Counted from the stretch's first letter, positions 22,283-34,155 are shown. The stretch is 64,000 bases of DNA from Augochlora pura (GCF_028453695.1 NC_135781.1:22567640-22631639), one strand, 5' to 3'. Notes: a model not told the origin generated them from the sequence alone. Translations and numbers: made by a program.

Positions 22283-22790
22283 TAAGTGAAAACGTCTCCG
22301 TGGAAATAGAAGGTTTCGTTAAAAAATTAGAGCTTCCTTAGTCTCTACATCGTCCAAAAAATATTCATCATAATTAACTTCCTCTATTTAATTTAAAAAC
22401 TATATTAGGTTTACACTTACTATAAGACATTATCTATCTATAATACTTGCCATCGATCGTAAGTATTTATTTACGTTGGGAAGTGTTCCCCTATATTTTC
22501 TCCGCAGATTTTCGACAATGCAGTGAACAAAAATGATTGCTTTCTACTAATAAAAAATATACTGTTTCATTTAATTTAATATTAATAAAAATACATACCT
22601 TAAAAGTTATAGTTTATCATGAAAATCATATTCTAACGAATAAGTCGATGAAATGATCTTTTTAATAATTTACAAAGACATAAATGTATTAGAGACTGGC
22701 ACACGGCAGTGCTCGTAGGAGCAAATCAAATCGAGTAATCGATAGATTTCATTAACTCGAGTTCATAAACCTTACAGACTGTATTTCAGA
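22283..22790. other. AT-rich spacer, no gene seen
   Basis: CTTAAAAG at 22600 inverts to AAG|GTATGT, a donor-like site on the minus strand, but the sequence before it has stops in all frames. Confidence 0.4.
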
Positions 22791-23609
22791 GTAACAGAAA
22801 TATTTGCCGACGAAATGTGTAGTCCGCTATTAATTCATATTGTTGCACCATTACCCGTGTTTATCGTAGATCAACTGTATCCATCTAGATCGCTGAAATG
22901 TCAGCCAACGCGACGCGTATGGTATCGTGACAGCAGCGTGGCGCTGTTTCACGGGAACGCATTCTATTCCAATTTGGTTGGCGTCTCATTATCGTTGATT
23001 CCACAGATTTTATCACAAAGGATCGCAGGGGCTCGTGCAAACAGCGAACAAGATCGGCTTGTGCCTTCTGGCCTCTCCCTTTCTGTCTTCGTCCCCATTC
23101 GGCTCGCGAACGTGTCCATGCATTAATGCCGTGGCACACGCACGTGTCCTACGCGGCTGCATAGATCCTGGCAGGCGGCGCGTCCATTTCCTGTTAATTA
23201 AATTAGTGTATCGGCCACTGTCCAGTGTCGTGCAGGCCCCGTGAGTCGCGAGACTCTCTCTCCCTCTCCCTCTCCCTCTCCCCCCCTCTCTCTCTCTCTC
23301 TCTCTCTCTTTCCCTCTCGCTTTACGTTGTTCTATGGCCCTCTTTCTTCATCTGGGACAAGTTTAACGACCCCTTTCGCCTCTCCTTTTTAACCTTTCCT
23401 ACCTTCATCTTCATCAGTCCTGGCCACCGATTCCCGAGAGGCTCGTATCAGGCGCGGCTGTTGTTCTCATTAGGATAAAACAGAGGAGTCCGCCCGTTAA
23501 CCGGATTATCAGACACGGGAGTACGCGTAAGCCGGCTATCTGGCCAATGGTTAGGCGCGGTTTGCCAAACGCAAAGGTGTCCACCAACTGTCGATTGAGT
23601 CATCTCCTT
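22791..23609. other. CpG-rich patch with TC tract
   Basis: The frame 22815-23126 (+) has no recognised domain. The sequence CCCGTTAACCGGATTATC at 23496 recurs at 24886, linking this patch to the repeat cluster downstream. Confidence 0.4.
23254..23320. repeat. (TC)n and (CCCTCT)n microsatellite
   Basis: CTCTCTCTCCCTCTCCC passes into a pure TC run at 23287-23309. Confidence 0.9.
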
Positions 23610-23685
23610 TTTGCCTGCATTTCCCTGCAATTTCGTCGCCGACGGTGTTCCCAATAAAAAGAGTAATGGTCTTTCAAATTAGTAT
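23610..23685. repeat. Detached unit of the 24435 repeat
   Basis: ATTTCCCTGCAATTTCGTCG, then TTCCCAATAAAAAGAGTAATGGTCTTT, corresponds to ATTTCCCTGGCAATTCTGTCG and TTCCAATAAAGAGAATAATAGTCTTT in the first unit of the array at 24435, 0.9 kb downstream. Confidence 0.65.
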
Positions 23686-24434
23686 TTCGCGCAGTACATA
23701 ACGAGGGAGAGGTGTGTGTTGCAGCATTAAAAGCACATTTGTGCCATTTTCATTTATCTGTCACTTTTCCAATTTATTGATGCTTTTATAGAGAGAACAA
23801 TGAGCTTCATACCGAATGGTTTTCTGAAAATTTATTACGTATGTGATTATACTGCGGTTCTTTGTGCGTAATAAAAATTGTCTACATCAATTGTAAGAAA
23901 TAGAAACGAAATGAAGATATACTTCTTTTTTTTTAATTCCTCTAAGAAATTACAAACAATGTAGCATAATTTTGAGGAAAAATGATTACCAGTTTTACTT
24001 ATTTAGATGCGAAATATTGACAGTAATTTTTGTATCATTCTCCATACCATTAGCAAAGAATAGAATTATGCAATGATTTTTTTAAAAATGTATTCACTAT
24101 TTTCATTTCTTTGACAATTCTATTATCCTACGGCCTGTAATTTATGTTATAAGTTTTACAAAAACTGTATATATTACTTCCATTTTTTCATATACGTCGC
24201 AGTCGTCGACCTATTCAGTAAAAAAGTACTGATTTTCTAGAATTAGTAACAAAAAATATGTAGCAATTTTACAAAAATATTTGCTACAATTACTTCTCAA
24301 GAATCGATATTTCAAAAGAAAATGAAGCAGGAGTCGTACCAATCTATGAATTAATTGTTCTAAGCAGAAATGATTAAGAAACGTTCATTTTAAGATTTAT
24401 CGATTTTTCCAAAATCAGTGTTACTACCAAACTT
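23686..24434. other. AT-rich spacer, no gene seen
   Basis: No coding signal or repeat partner was recognised. This stretch separates a detached repeat unit from its array. Confidence 0.4.
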
Positions 24435-24835
24435 GATTTCCCACGGTAGATAACAATAGATAGATGTGTGTAACAATTCGAAAAAAAACACCATTCGTCA
24501 TTTTGATTTCCCTGGCAATTCTGTCGTTATCGACGCTTCCAATAAAGAGAATAATAGTCTTTGTCCCCGACTTCGATTCCCCACAATAGATACCAAAAGG
24601 GTGGATGGATGTAACGATTTTTAAAAAAACGTGTTTACCACTTGTATTTCTCGGCTGTTATCGATGTTCCTGCAAAAAGCATGATAGTCTTTGTCCCCCC
24701 CGAACATGATTTCCCACAGTAGATACGAAAGGACGGACGTGCGCAACAATTTTTACAAAACGTATTTACCGCCTCTGTTGCCACGGCTTTTCCGCTAGAA
24801 GTTTTCGCGTGCGCGCGTAACCGAGTCGACTGCTG
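24435..24835. repeat. Tandem triplication, ~133-140-bp unit
   Basis: Units start with GATT(T/C)CC(C)CAC at 24435, 24575 and 24708. Each continues through (A/G)TAGATA, a GTAACAATT-like block and an AAAACG(T/A) block. Units one and two share ATAGTCTTTGTCCCC at their ends. The third fades at about 24835 into GC-rich sequence. CCCGTTAACCGGATTATT follows at 24886. Confidence 0.75.
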
Positions 24836-25491
24836 CTGGTACACGGGGCAAGAAAACATGAAAGTGAAAATAAAATCGGAAACGAGCCCGTTAACCGGAT
24901 TATTGGATGTGTTGGGGCGGCTACGTCGCCGGAGGTCAGGAGTTCTGAGTAAAAGGCTTCGTTAGTCTGAAATGAAGCACACCAGGAAAGTTCGACAGCA
25001 TTAGCTATTCGTGGAATTACATCATGGATATATTTAACCGAGAACGACGATCGATCGGCGCACAGTCTTCTTGCGGACAAACAGATTTGGAAATTCTAGA
25101 TTAGGCCACTGTGTTAATTGCGCTGCAATCTATGCATCGAACCTACTTACTTAAAATGCACTACGAAACCGTATCATTTGCTGTTAACACAATCGTACAA
25201 TCTTGAGTCGTAATAATTTGACAATCTAGATTCGACGATCTTTAGAGAATGGAACGAAAGTGTTCATGCACAAGTAACGCTTGCATGCAAGATGGCGCAA
25301 TCATAAATTGTGCTACATTTCGAGGCTTCTACACTGTGGAAGGATTGCGTCGAAAGTCTATATAGAATGATATCATAGCTATATATTCTATATTAACGAT
25401 AATTGTTCTAATGAATATGGAATATTGTTATATATAATAACTGTGGTATCGGGAATATTTCGGCACCCTGTAGATAATTTTAAGAGTAGTT
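24836..25491. other. Mixed spacer with isolated transposon end
   Basis: TTTCGGCACCCTGTAGATAA at 25459-25478 reads, inverted, as an ACAGGGTGCCG-type transposon end, with no partner found. ACCCTGTAGAT also matches the start of miR-10, but the rest differs. Confidence 0.35.
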
Positions 25492-25796
25492 ATAACCCTT
25501 TGGCTACGGCAGACTTTAGCGCGGCCGTAGTTTTTCGTTAGACATGCATTTCTGAGGAAGTATATTAAAATATTTAAAATATTGAATTCTGTTACATTAA
25601 ACCAATATTACTTGAAGTGAAGAATAATATTAAGATTTTTTACAATATATAACATAAATATTGCACAATATATAATTAATCAAATTTAATAATAAACGGG
25701 GTGGAAATTTGATCTTGACGCCTATTGGCGCCTACAGTACCGGGAAGCCAACGTGTGTCGGACGCCAATAGGCGCCAACAGTAGTCAAAGGGTTAA
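25492..25796. mobile_element. piggyBac-type MITE, group C
   Basis: The right end, inverted, reads TTAACCCTTTGACTACTG and the left end reads ATAACCCTTTGGCTACGG. TTAACCCTTTG is the classic piggyBac-like terminus. The left TTAA has mutated to ATAA. Length is 305 bp with no transposase frame. Inside, GACGCCTATTGGCGCCTACAG at 25716 and GACGCCAATAGGCGCCAACAG at 25761 are a direct repeat of a near-palindrome 45 bp apart. Confidence 0.75.
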
Positions 25797-25805
25797 GGAC
25801 GTAGT

Positions 25806-26153
25806 TGTAAAAAGGAAAGCGACGTTGACCTGCCTCAAGTTGCGAGTACCGATGGGCTTGTAGAATGGGTTTGTAGAAATTAAGGAAAGGGAGGCAGGTA
25901 TGTATAAAAAGCCGAGCCGAGATTGAAACGAGAGATTCTTGTGTTGAATGCTGTTGCGAAAGGGTCGCAAGTTAATTTGTAAAAAGTAGAGAGTCGTCGT
26001 GGTCGTATAAAGTCGAAAGTTGTATTTATAAGTTGTAGTAATAGATTGACAAGTTGTTGAACCGCGCAGCTATCGTACAATATAGTCTTAATTTCTATCG
26101 AATCCACAATTTGTAATAATTAATAAATATATCTATAATATATTGTTACTACA
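25806..26153 (+). mobile_element. LTR-like segment (solo LTR?), tentative
   Basis: The order TATAAAAAGC (25908), about 200 bp of moderately structured sequence, AATAAAT (26124) and TTGTTACTACA near 26153 resembles the promoter-R-polyadenylation layout of a retrotransposon LTR that starts TGTA. No flanking duplication or primer binding site was found, so it might instead be a TATA promoter with a short transcript. CAG|GTATGT at 25898 is donor-like. Confidence 0.25.
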
Positions 26154-26500
26154 TAACTATTACCTCAATTGAAAGTTTTGTTCGTAGTGCAAAATCATTA
26201 TTGCTGATACCAAAACTGAATTGCACCTATTGAAGATTGTTATAAGTTGAATATATTTAACTTTGCGAGAATTAATAGTTCCACGTTGAATAAGAAATAC
26301 GTTACGGTTACTGATTATTTTCCAAAAATTGTTCAAATAACTGTTAACTTTTATTCCTGATTAATTACAACATCGAAATATTTTACATGATTTCGACTGT
26401 AAATCGTAAGATAACTTACACGACAAGAGAACGTCCGAACAAAAGTCGTTAGAGATAACCGTGTGTACAATCTTCACGCTGAATTTTCATTCGCAAAGCA
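26154..26500. other. AT-rich spacer, no gene seen
   Basis: No coding signal or repeat was recognised. Confidence 0.4.
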
Positions 26501-27340
26501 CGGAAATAAGCGTGTGAGTCATTGTGAACGCTCTCAAGACGTAAGGCTGGAAGATGGATGTGCTGAAGTCGTCAAAGTGAGTAGACTGGCAGCCTAATCT
26601 GATCTGGACGCGGTTGCGAAATTTCAAGCGAGGAAACCAGCCCCGCAGGAATCAGAGATTTGCAACCGGGTTGCAACATCGGCGAAAGGTCATCATCATC
26701 GGGCACACTCGGAAGAGGAAGCCATTGTTCAGAAACAGAAAACGGTTTTTGAGGGGCACGATGGAGCGATTCTCGTTTCAGTTAGCGGGCCCCTAAGAGG
26801 CGGAACATTATCGGGGGTCACGATCGGCACGAATTAAATTCGCGGAGCTCCGCTGACAGCCCTGTTAGGAAGGACGGGACTTTGTTGGCTAGACCGGAAG
26901 TCGCCAAGTAGGGAAAACTCGGCGCACCGGCCGAATATAATGCGACGAGTCGCGGTGACAAGTATGGTAATGCAACGCGAGCGCGCGCGCGCGCGCGCAT
27001 ACGTGTCTAGATTTCAACTCGGTCTGCCTACGCTTGCGCCGGTCGCCGCTGGAATTCAACCACCGGACTGAATTTCCGAAAAACTTAATTGGATAATTGC
27101 TTACTTCGGACTCGGTCATTACTTGCTCTCCGCGCCGCGGCTCGTCTTCATAAATTGTTTCGTAATTGCGCGGCGCATGTGAATGGATGCCGCGTACGCC
27201 GCCCGCCCGAAAATATTCCGCCATCGGACGCCGAAATCTTTATGCAAATTATTATTTTTATGACTTTCCACGAATGGAATGCACCGCGCGCCACGGTCAT
27301 ATATTTATTTTTGCCAATTACCCGGCTCGAGTTTCACTCG
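26501..27340. other. CpG-rich patch with octamer motif
   Basis: ATGGATGTGCTGAAG at 26554 in a good start context runs after 23 nt into AAA|GTGAGTAG, which might be a first coding exon but has no other support. ATGCAAAT at 27242 is followed by TTTTTATGAC, an octamer plus Hox-like motif. A (GC)n run lies at 26979-26998. Confidence 0.35.
26979..26998. repeat. (GC)n dinucleotide repeat
   Basis: About ten GC dinucleotides in a row, alternating purine-pyrimidine and able to adopt Z-DNA. Confidence 0.95.
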
Positions 27341-28876
27341 GACTTCTAAAAAATCTGATTAGAAAATTCAATCGTTTCCTATTTTAGACCGGTCTCATAC
27401 TCGCATTGCGCCAACGAAATAGGACGATCAGATTACTAATTCAATTTCAATTTACAATCCTGACATATCTTATTAATTTGATAATGTTATATTGACATGA
27501 ATGTTATATGAATATTATGATAATATTATATTGTATTATGATATATTGATATTTCTTTAATTAGAGTATAAAATGACACCAATATCTTTCAAATTAAAAT
27601 TAATAAGGTTTGTAAATCAGGTATCATGTAACACAGGTATCAAAAACATATCAGATTGAAGTCCTTCTTTTAGACACTGTCGAATCAATTGTTTCTCCGA
27701 GAAGATTGCAAATCACGAAAACCTAAGGTTGGTATGTATTTATGGAATTAAAAGTGTAAAATGAATGAAATCTGGGAGAAGCGAGTGCGCGGATTAATTT
27801 CGTAATTCGAAGCTTGCGCTGCAATTTTAATTTCTTGCATAGAAATAGTAGTCTTCTTAATGCACTTGTACAGAACTGTTCCAGATTACGAGCAAAGCCA
27901 CTTAAGCTAATTAAAGTAGAGAAGATAAACTCCGAAAAATATGAATAATGCAGCAAAGAGTATTTCTTAAAGCGAGAAGGGAAAGAAAACGTTGTACCTA
28001 CTATAACGATCAACAAAGGAAACCGGAATGTTTGTCAGTGGGCCATAGATCTCGTTGCAGTCTGGGTTAGGCTATCGCTAAATCCGTGTCGCAAGAATTC
28101 GAATAAATCAGTTGACACGCCGGATTTATTCTAATTCATAGGGACTCGTTGTCGCTAATGATATTCCGACCCACGCCTCGACACACGTTAATTACACGCT
28201 CGTGACGCTCGTGAACAATGTAAAGCACAAATTGGCTGGCTAATATCGGCCGCTGCATATATAGAATCGAGCACGTGTCCGGCTACGGTGCTGAAAAATG
28301 GCGACGTTGAGTCAACGCGCTCGCACGTTGACAATTGGAAGGTATTCACACTTGCCGAACCTTTTGTTGCATGTTCCCCTGTGTTATAGATCGCGAATCT
28401 AGCTTCGTTTTAATAATGTCTCGCTAATTAGATATTTGTGAAGCATTTGCAAATTGCATCCACGTAGAATAGATTCAGTTCTAACTCTTTGTAATCACTG
28501 CTCGGAGGTTTATAAAGTGAATAATTAACTATTTGCTCGTTGTTTAAACGAATGCACTGGAATTTTGAAAATGGTCGAGAAAATAGAACATGCGGTCAGT
28601 GCACCCTTCTGGCCTTTTGTATTAATGCACTTTATTTGAAGTAAGCTACAGTTTTATTAACATGCCTTTAAACTGATATATATGAGTTATTGATTGTGAA
28701 AGTAACCTAAGTTCGTTCGTCATTTTTGTTGATGTCGACTGCAGTAACTCGTGTATTATTCATTTAATAAATTTGTATAATTTTAATAGGGACTGTAAAA
28801 AGTCTCTTAGATCATGTATATGTAGCCACTGGTATTATATACATTTATTTTATAGGTTTTCTTGAAACGCATATTT
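27341..28876. other. AT-rich spacer with a small CpG-rich patch
   Basis: Positions 27480-27560 are nearly pure A/T with ATATTATGATA-like slippage. Positions 28040-28350 are CpG-richer, with GTTAATTACACGCTCGTGACG. No gene was seen. Confidence 0.4.
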
Positions 28877-29104
28877 TTAACCTCTTCATGCTCTTGGCCA
28901 CGTATGTGTACGTTTAGTTTTCTTAAAATTATGATTATTCTAAGTGTAAAGAAAATGAGAATCAGTTGAAAAACTATCGCTACAGAATCCCTTAGCAATA
29001 CTAACAAAACCCCGTCGAATGAAATGAGGTGGGTAATAAATAAAAAAAAGAAACAACTAAATAAATTGTTCCCTACTATAGAAATTCATCCCTGAAGAGG
29101 TTAA
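28877..29104. mobile_element. TTAA-bounded MITE, group D
   Basis: The left end TTAACCTCTTCATG and the right end CCTGAAGAGGTTAA are inverted copies with one mismatch over about 14 bp, with TTAA on both sides. The length of 228 bp is close to that of groups A and B. Possible isolated left ends of the same type occur at 39138 (TTAACCTCTTAGC) and 58935 (TTAACCTCTTCC). Confidence 0.75.
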
Positions 29105-29689
29105 ATATCCCAATTTCAACATATAGGGTGTCCCAAAAATGTCGCACAATCCGGAAATGTCAGATACCTCAGATCATTTTAAGCAAATTTTTCCTTTTTA
29201 TAATACTTCTTCCAGACACCTTAGATCTTCTATAGCTTCTCTACAATTTTTTTAATTAATACCATTCAATTTTTCAATTGATTCCGCATCATTAGCGATA
29301 TTACTATTAATATCAAATCATTTTGACATGAAGACATCATTGTCGATGCGGAATGAATTTGACGACGTGTTACTAGTGATATTAAAGTGTTAGAATTATG
29401 ATGCATGATGTTAGGTTTAGCAAAGGTGAATAAGTATGTCTCTATGACTGAGTGAGCGAGCGTGATTGAGATATAAGTGATGTCCATAGAGTGAACTAGA
29501 GAATGTATGTTTCGCTAATCGATCGAACGCAGTCATTAATATTGTTCAATATGTTAATATGTTCAATATGTTAATAATAATATTAATATTGTTCACATAT
29601 CGACAAAAACAGTGGTCATCACTTTAATATTAAGTGTACCCCAACCACTGTAAATCTGGAAACCAGCAACGCTATAATCTCATTCGGTA
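29105..29689. other. AT-rich spacer with transposon-like end
   Basis: ATATAGGGTGTCCCAAAAATG at 29121-29141 is typical of a DNA transposon end; the partner is missing. ATTCCGCATC at 29281 and GATGCGGAAT at 29345 are inverted arms. TATGTTAATATGTTCAATATG at 29549-29569 is a local direct repeat. Confidence 0.4.
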
Positions 29690-30700
29690 GTGTCCAGAAA
29701 ATCCCGGCCTAAGCGTAAAATCATTCACGCGGTCTCGATGATCGATCGAGTGGTGTGGAACCGATTCGACGTACATACCGGTTGGTTGAGTTCGTTAAAA
29801 ATTTCTGACATAAAACAGATCGAAGGTAGGAGTAAGTCGTCGAAACGCGTAGCTTGCTCGCGCAACGAGATTTATGAGGCCGAGGGGTCCGCGGGCTGGG
29901 CAGAGCAGGGCTGAGCAAAGCAGGGCTGATCAGAGCAGAGCAGGGCAGAGCAGAGCAGATCCGAGCCGGGCGTAATATGCACGCGTTCTCCGTAGATGAT
30001 GCGCGTCTTCCTTCGTTACTAGCTGGCGTGCAGCTCCTTTTTCTTCTCTCACCGTCGATTCATCCCCCCCAGGAGTTCTCCAACTTTTTGTCCCGTTCTC
30101 ACGTCACTCCTCCCGGGGCCGTGAGGGCTCGATAATTCGCGTTTGCAAGCCCAGATGCTGTTTGTATCATGACGCACGCGTATGCATCGCTGTGTGAGGA
30201 GGCAACGGGCATTAGTCGATCGTAGATTATTGATGGCTTCATCCTCTTGGCACTACCAGGTGGTCAGATTCTGGTCTGTTTCCAACGAGCGAAGGAAGTA
30301 TCGGCAATCGAACGCGGAGGGTGAACGATCCATCTCTCACTCTCCCTTTCTCTTTCTCTCTGTCTCTTTCTCGTTTCCTCCAACTCTTTCTCTCTGTTTC
30401 CCTCTAGCTTCATGCTGGATAGAGGCTAACCGAATGTTCGAGACAGAGAGAAAGGGAACACGCAACGGGGTTAGTTTACAGCGTGGTGATGTTTGACTAA
30501 TGCCTCGCAGTTTTGGCTTTTGTTGCTCGATACCGATGCCCGCTGCGATCCGCCAAATAGGGTATCGGTTGGTTAACCAACCCTCCGGCTGCAGCCTCCT
30601 ATGAAGCCACCCTGATCGACGACCCGCTGCGAAGCGCCACTGCCAAAGGGCTTGTCACAGCCACCGCGATTACCTTTAGGTGCATCCGCGAGCGGTCCTC
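29690..30700. other. CpG-rich patch with GCAGA repeat and TC run
   Basis: It contains a TC-rich stretch at 30335-30408. The sequence around 30540-30680 is GC-rich. TTGGTTAACCAA at 30569 is a perfect 12-bp palindrome. Frames open over it are not recognised. Confidence 0.4.
29893..29968. repeat. (GCAGA/GCAGG)n degenerate tandem
   Basis: Repeated GCAGAGCAG, GCAGGGCTG and GCAAAGCAG units, ending GATCCGAGCCGGG. Confidence 0.8.
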
Positions 30701-32810
30701 TCTTTGTACCTGAATTTCCTTCGTGGCTCGATCCTTATTTTAACAGTCGGAATACTGTCTGGCTTGGAACGCCAGCTTCTAGATTTTACAAGCTACAGCT
30801 CTGATGTCCAAGAAATTACCTTAAATTACAGGTGGATTTTTTGGGTCTTTAGAAAAAATAAAAGTCCTAGAGGTTCTTATGAAAACAGCAGTATAAGAGT
30901 GTTATTTAAGTCGAAGATTGATCACGGATTATCAAGAACCACAAGATTGACAAAATTTTGATTCTTAGATGATCTTGTTTGGTCGCAGAGGATCGATGTA
31001 GTATATCGGAAGACAAAGTGTAATATGAATAGTAAAAGTGCACTAGTTTCACACCAATGGTTATGTGATGTTTCGTTCATTTAATAAGTGTTCACGATCC
31101 TATAATAAGACCATCAGGATAAAGTTCAATTAGTAAGGTACTGATAAAATTTAGTTTACATAAACAAAATTCACATAAATGAAGTTCTACTTTATAATAA
31201 ACTCAGAGTTCTCTGCTTGAGAACTCAAGTCAGAACATTTGCCATACAAGGCAAAATAACTTTTATCAGATACTGATAATTTTCTTAGTTTAGAATTTAA
31301 GGTTATTAGTGACCACACAAAAAGTAATAAAATTTTTAGTAATAAAATTTTAGACAGACTAACACTTCCTCGAACGAGCTTGCAACTTGTAACACCTAAT
31401 AAATATATATGTCTACATAATAAATGTCTCGTTGAAATACTTTATGAACTTTATTATTTATTTCTTGGATCTCTTTCAGACGGTTGCAGGAAGTTTAACA
31501 GCATTATACAGTTAACAAATGTTCAGTGAACTGGCGTCAAGCGATCAAGGATTTCCAGTAACGAGTTCAGTCTCAGAAAGAAGAATGACAATAGCAATTA
31601 CGAAGATAGTATCGTTGATGTTTCTGCGGCTGGGAATAGAGTCGTATAAAAGCAATAATGCTCTTATGGTGAAAATTTTCAGTATATCCGAGAGCCGGTG
31701 CAACAGTTATCGTTTATCGTTTCACATGTACCTCTCAATTGGCCATTGTTGACCACGAGACGCAATCGTTCTCGATTATATTCCTCGGGCGACCTGTAGC
31801 TCGTAAGAAATCAACCTGGCAATTTGTGGTGAGCTACAGCCACGACATTAAAACACGTATCGGAGTTTACAAGCATTTCCCTCGGCCAGTGAAAAAAATC
31901 CTATCAACGATCGTGCGTTGTCGTAAACTTATCAGTATGTATAACGCGGCGACGATAAATCATTGCTGGCCGTTAGCACTCGTAAATCGCTGGCGACACT
32001 CGCAGAGCGCTCGCGAAAATGTCAAACGGTTGCCGTTTCTTCCGTTTATGATGGTATAAAAGTGTTATCTCGGCGACCAATTGATTGCCGTTGCTGTCTT
32101 CCGAAGATCTTCCAATATTTTATTTCTCATTCCGAAACCATTCTTTTAATGGTCTGTTACTATCCACTGTATTTATTTGTTAATTATTATTATTTATTAG
32201 TTCCTATTCTATTTTTTCCTCTAAATAATATAGTTTGACACAACTACGTCACCATGTAGGTTATGCTCGCTAATACCTAACGTATATGTAATAGGAAACT
32301 TTCCTGTATTACATTAAATAAATGACAATATTTATTCAGTATTAGATGGTAAATTTTATTCTAAAGAGTTTTTAAAAAGTTTGACATAGTATTTGTCCCT
32401 TGTTTAACACAATGCGGCATCTAGTACTAGGAACAAAGTTGTCAGAAGTTTGAATTAATTGGATCATAATTGATATCTGGATGAGAAGAGACTCTATTTA
32501 TAATTTTCATTTTTGCTGGCGCGATCTAAGAATTTAAAAAATAATATAAGATTATAGATTAGTAGATTATAGATTATAGATTAATATAGAAATTGAGGAC
32601 AAAAATAGTTATTTCTAAACTATAATTTCATGGTTTCCTTTAAATCTATTTCTTAAAAACGAATATTTGAGTATAAAGTAATTATAAGCATGCTACGATT
32701 TTTATGTATTCATGGCAAACATTACTAAAAGAAATACATTAATGGCATCAGAAGGATTTCAGAATATTGTTACAGTATTTTGAATTAGTTAAAACTATTT
32801 ATAAAACGAA
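30701..32810. other. Mixed spacer; TATA motifs without a gene
   Basis: TATTTCTTGGATCTCTTTCAG ending at 31482 is a strong acceptor-like tract, but every frame after it stops within 50 bp. TATAAAAG occurs at 31645 with a TCAGT initiator-like motif 36 bp downstream, and again at 32055. Frames 31519-31752 and 31739-32059 are unrecognised, and the second lacks an ATG start. An AGATTAT tandem lies at 32550-32584. Confidence 0.35.
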
Positions 32811-33426
32811 TCCGCTCCTGTTATCCGCGATCGCTGCAGGAAATTTCGATTTTGCACAAAACTATGCGGTTCGATTTGAAAAAAAAACCGGGTAGCTTTA
32901 TGGAAATTTCAGCGTTCCCATGCGAGAGCATTCGCCGTCCACGAGAGCCGGCGTGTTCGAAGAGGTTAACAATCGCGGGGCTGGGCGGAGGAAACGTGTG
33001 GAGATCTCGAAATGACGAAAAAGGGGTAGCAGACGCGAGTGGAACGAAGAAGGCCGAGGAGAACGGACAATCGCCGGATGCCGGAGCCGGAGGGCCGCGC
33101 AAACGTGAGCGCAGGTGTGCCGGGCTTGTACGTCGAGCGCCGCGACAGCGGTATTAACGTGCCCCTATATCGATATCGTTATAATATGCAAATACGCTCG
33201 CACACGTGAACCTAGCCGGAGATTTAAGAGCAACGCGTGTTGCTCTGACCGGAGGAGATACCTGGAAAGGAGATCGCGATCCGTCCGACGCCGTCCGACT
33301 TCTGTTTCCAATCGAAGATCTCTATTCATCGCGGCCTCTCGCGTTATTTTCCTTGCGTCTTCATCTCGCGTCCGCTCGGCACGCGTTCTTCCACGACCGC
33401 CATTTTGGTCCCGCCCCCGAACAGCA
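32811..33426. other. CpG-rich patch, promoter-like
   Basis: A + frame 32852-33157 reaches AAAC|GTGAGC (33104), a possible donor, and a minus frame overlaps it. ATGCAAAT lies at 33186. The patch runs directly into a TTAA element at 33427. Confidence 0.35.
33396..33420. promoter_or_regulatory. PHO/YY1 and Sp1-like site pair
   Basis: GACCGCCATTTTGGTC is directly followed by CCGCCCCC. CCGCCATTTT fits the YY1/PHO core GCCAT with its flanks, and the CCGCCCC box fits Sp1/KLF. Such pairs occur in promoters and Polycomb response elements. The role here is inference. Confidence 0.35.
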
Positions 33427-33744
33427 TTAACACGTTCGTCGCCCAGCGCGAATCGCTCGAGTTTCTTACCGGATCCAAATTCGCTAGTTAAAACGCATAG
33501 GACAACGTTATATTTTATACATTAAATACAAATTAATGTATAATAAATATAATGATGTACGAATTTTTAGTATTTTTATTTTGTATATTTGACATTTTCC
33601 GGTGCTTTATTAAATTTCTGTGCTACAAATGGGATTTACATAAACTAAATAAATAAAATCTTGAATAAGTAGAGCGTCACCCACATATTTGGGTGAAGCA
33701 TACCTGTTAGCCAGATATGGGTGACGCGGCGACGTACGTGTTAA
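33427..33744. mobile_element. TTAA-bounded MITE, group E
   Basis: The left end TTAACACGTTCGTCGCC is inverted at the right as GGCGACGTACGTGTTAA with one mismatch over 17 bp. Length is 318 bp. A strong internal hairpin has arms GCGTCACCCACATATTTGG (33674) and CCAGATATGGGTGACGC (33712). The element has inserted at the edge of a CpG-rich patch. Confidence 0.8.
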
Positions 33745-34128
33745 CTAGCCTTTAATGATCTTCAGAGACCAAAATATTTAGATCAATGAATTTACCTTAA
33801 ATTGCACTATTTGCTTATATAAAAAAATATACGATTCTATTACAAAACTAAAGTCACCCTTAAATTTTGGAAGCACGTTCGCCTAACAGAAAGATAAACA
33901 AAAGTTCCCTTCGCAAATTGGTACGGTTTCATTTGAATCAATTTTTTAAATTAACTTTTTTAGGAGATAATTTAGTGCAAAGTTTCGAATGAGACACCTT
34001 GTATATATATTAAACTGATGCACAAATAGACAGTTTATATTATTTTGTATTTCAGTTGTTATTGAATCTTTATTACCGTTCATCTGGTTACTTTCATCTT
34101 AATTATTTATTCTTCATATAGTGTATCA
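33745..34128. other. AT-rich spacer
   Basis: ACACCTTGTATATA at 33992 may be a decayed transposon end. No gene was seen. Confidence 0.35.
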
Positions 34129-34155
34129 TTAGGTTGCTCGGAAAGCTCGTATAAG
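34129..34155. repeat. Mariner-type terminus, copy 1
   Basis: TTAGGTTGCTCGGAAAGCTCG after CA matches the insect mariner end pattern TTAGGTTG-TCGGAAAGTTCG. A weak inverted counterpart (CGAACTTTTTACATTA) lies at 34200-34215. The body is lost. Confidence 0.5.

Noticed and set aside
25467..25478. ACCCTGTAGAT as miR-10
   Set aside because: Only the first 11 bases match, and no precursor hairpin is present. It fits a CAGGGTG transposon end better.
26554..26582. ATG in good context, 23 nt, then GTGAGT as a first coding exon
   Set aside because: Short combinations of this kind are expected by chance. No downstream exon in matching phase was found.
31474..31530. Strong acceptor-like tract as the start of an exon
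   Set aside because: All three frames hit stops within 50 bp. It could only be non-coding.
31645..31683. TATAAAAG with TCAGT 36 bp downstream as a core promoter
   Set aside because: Spacing is somewhat long, the following frame lacks an ATG start, and a second TATAAAAG at 32055 shows that the motif is not rare here.
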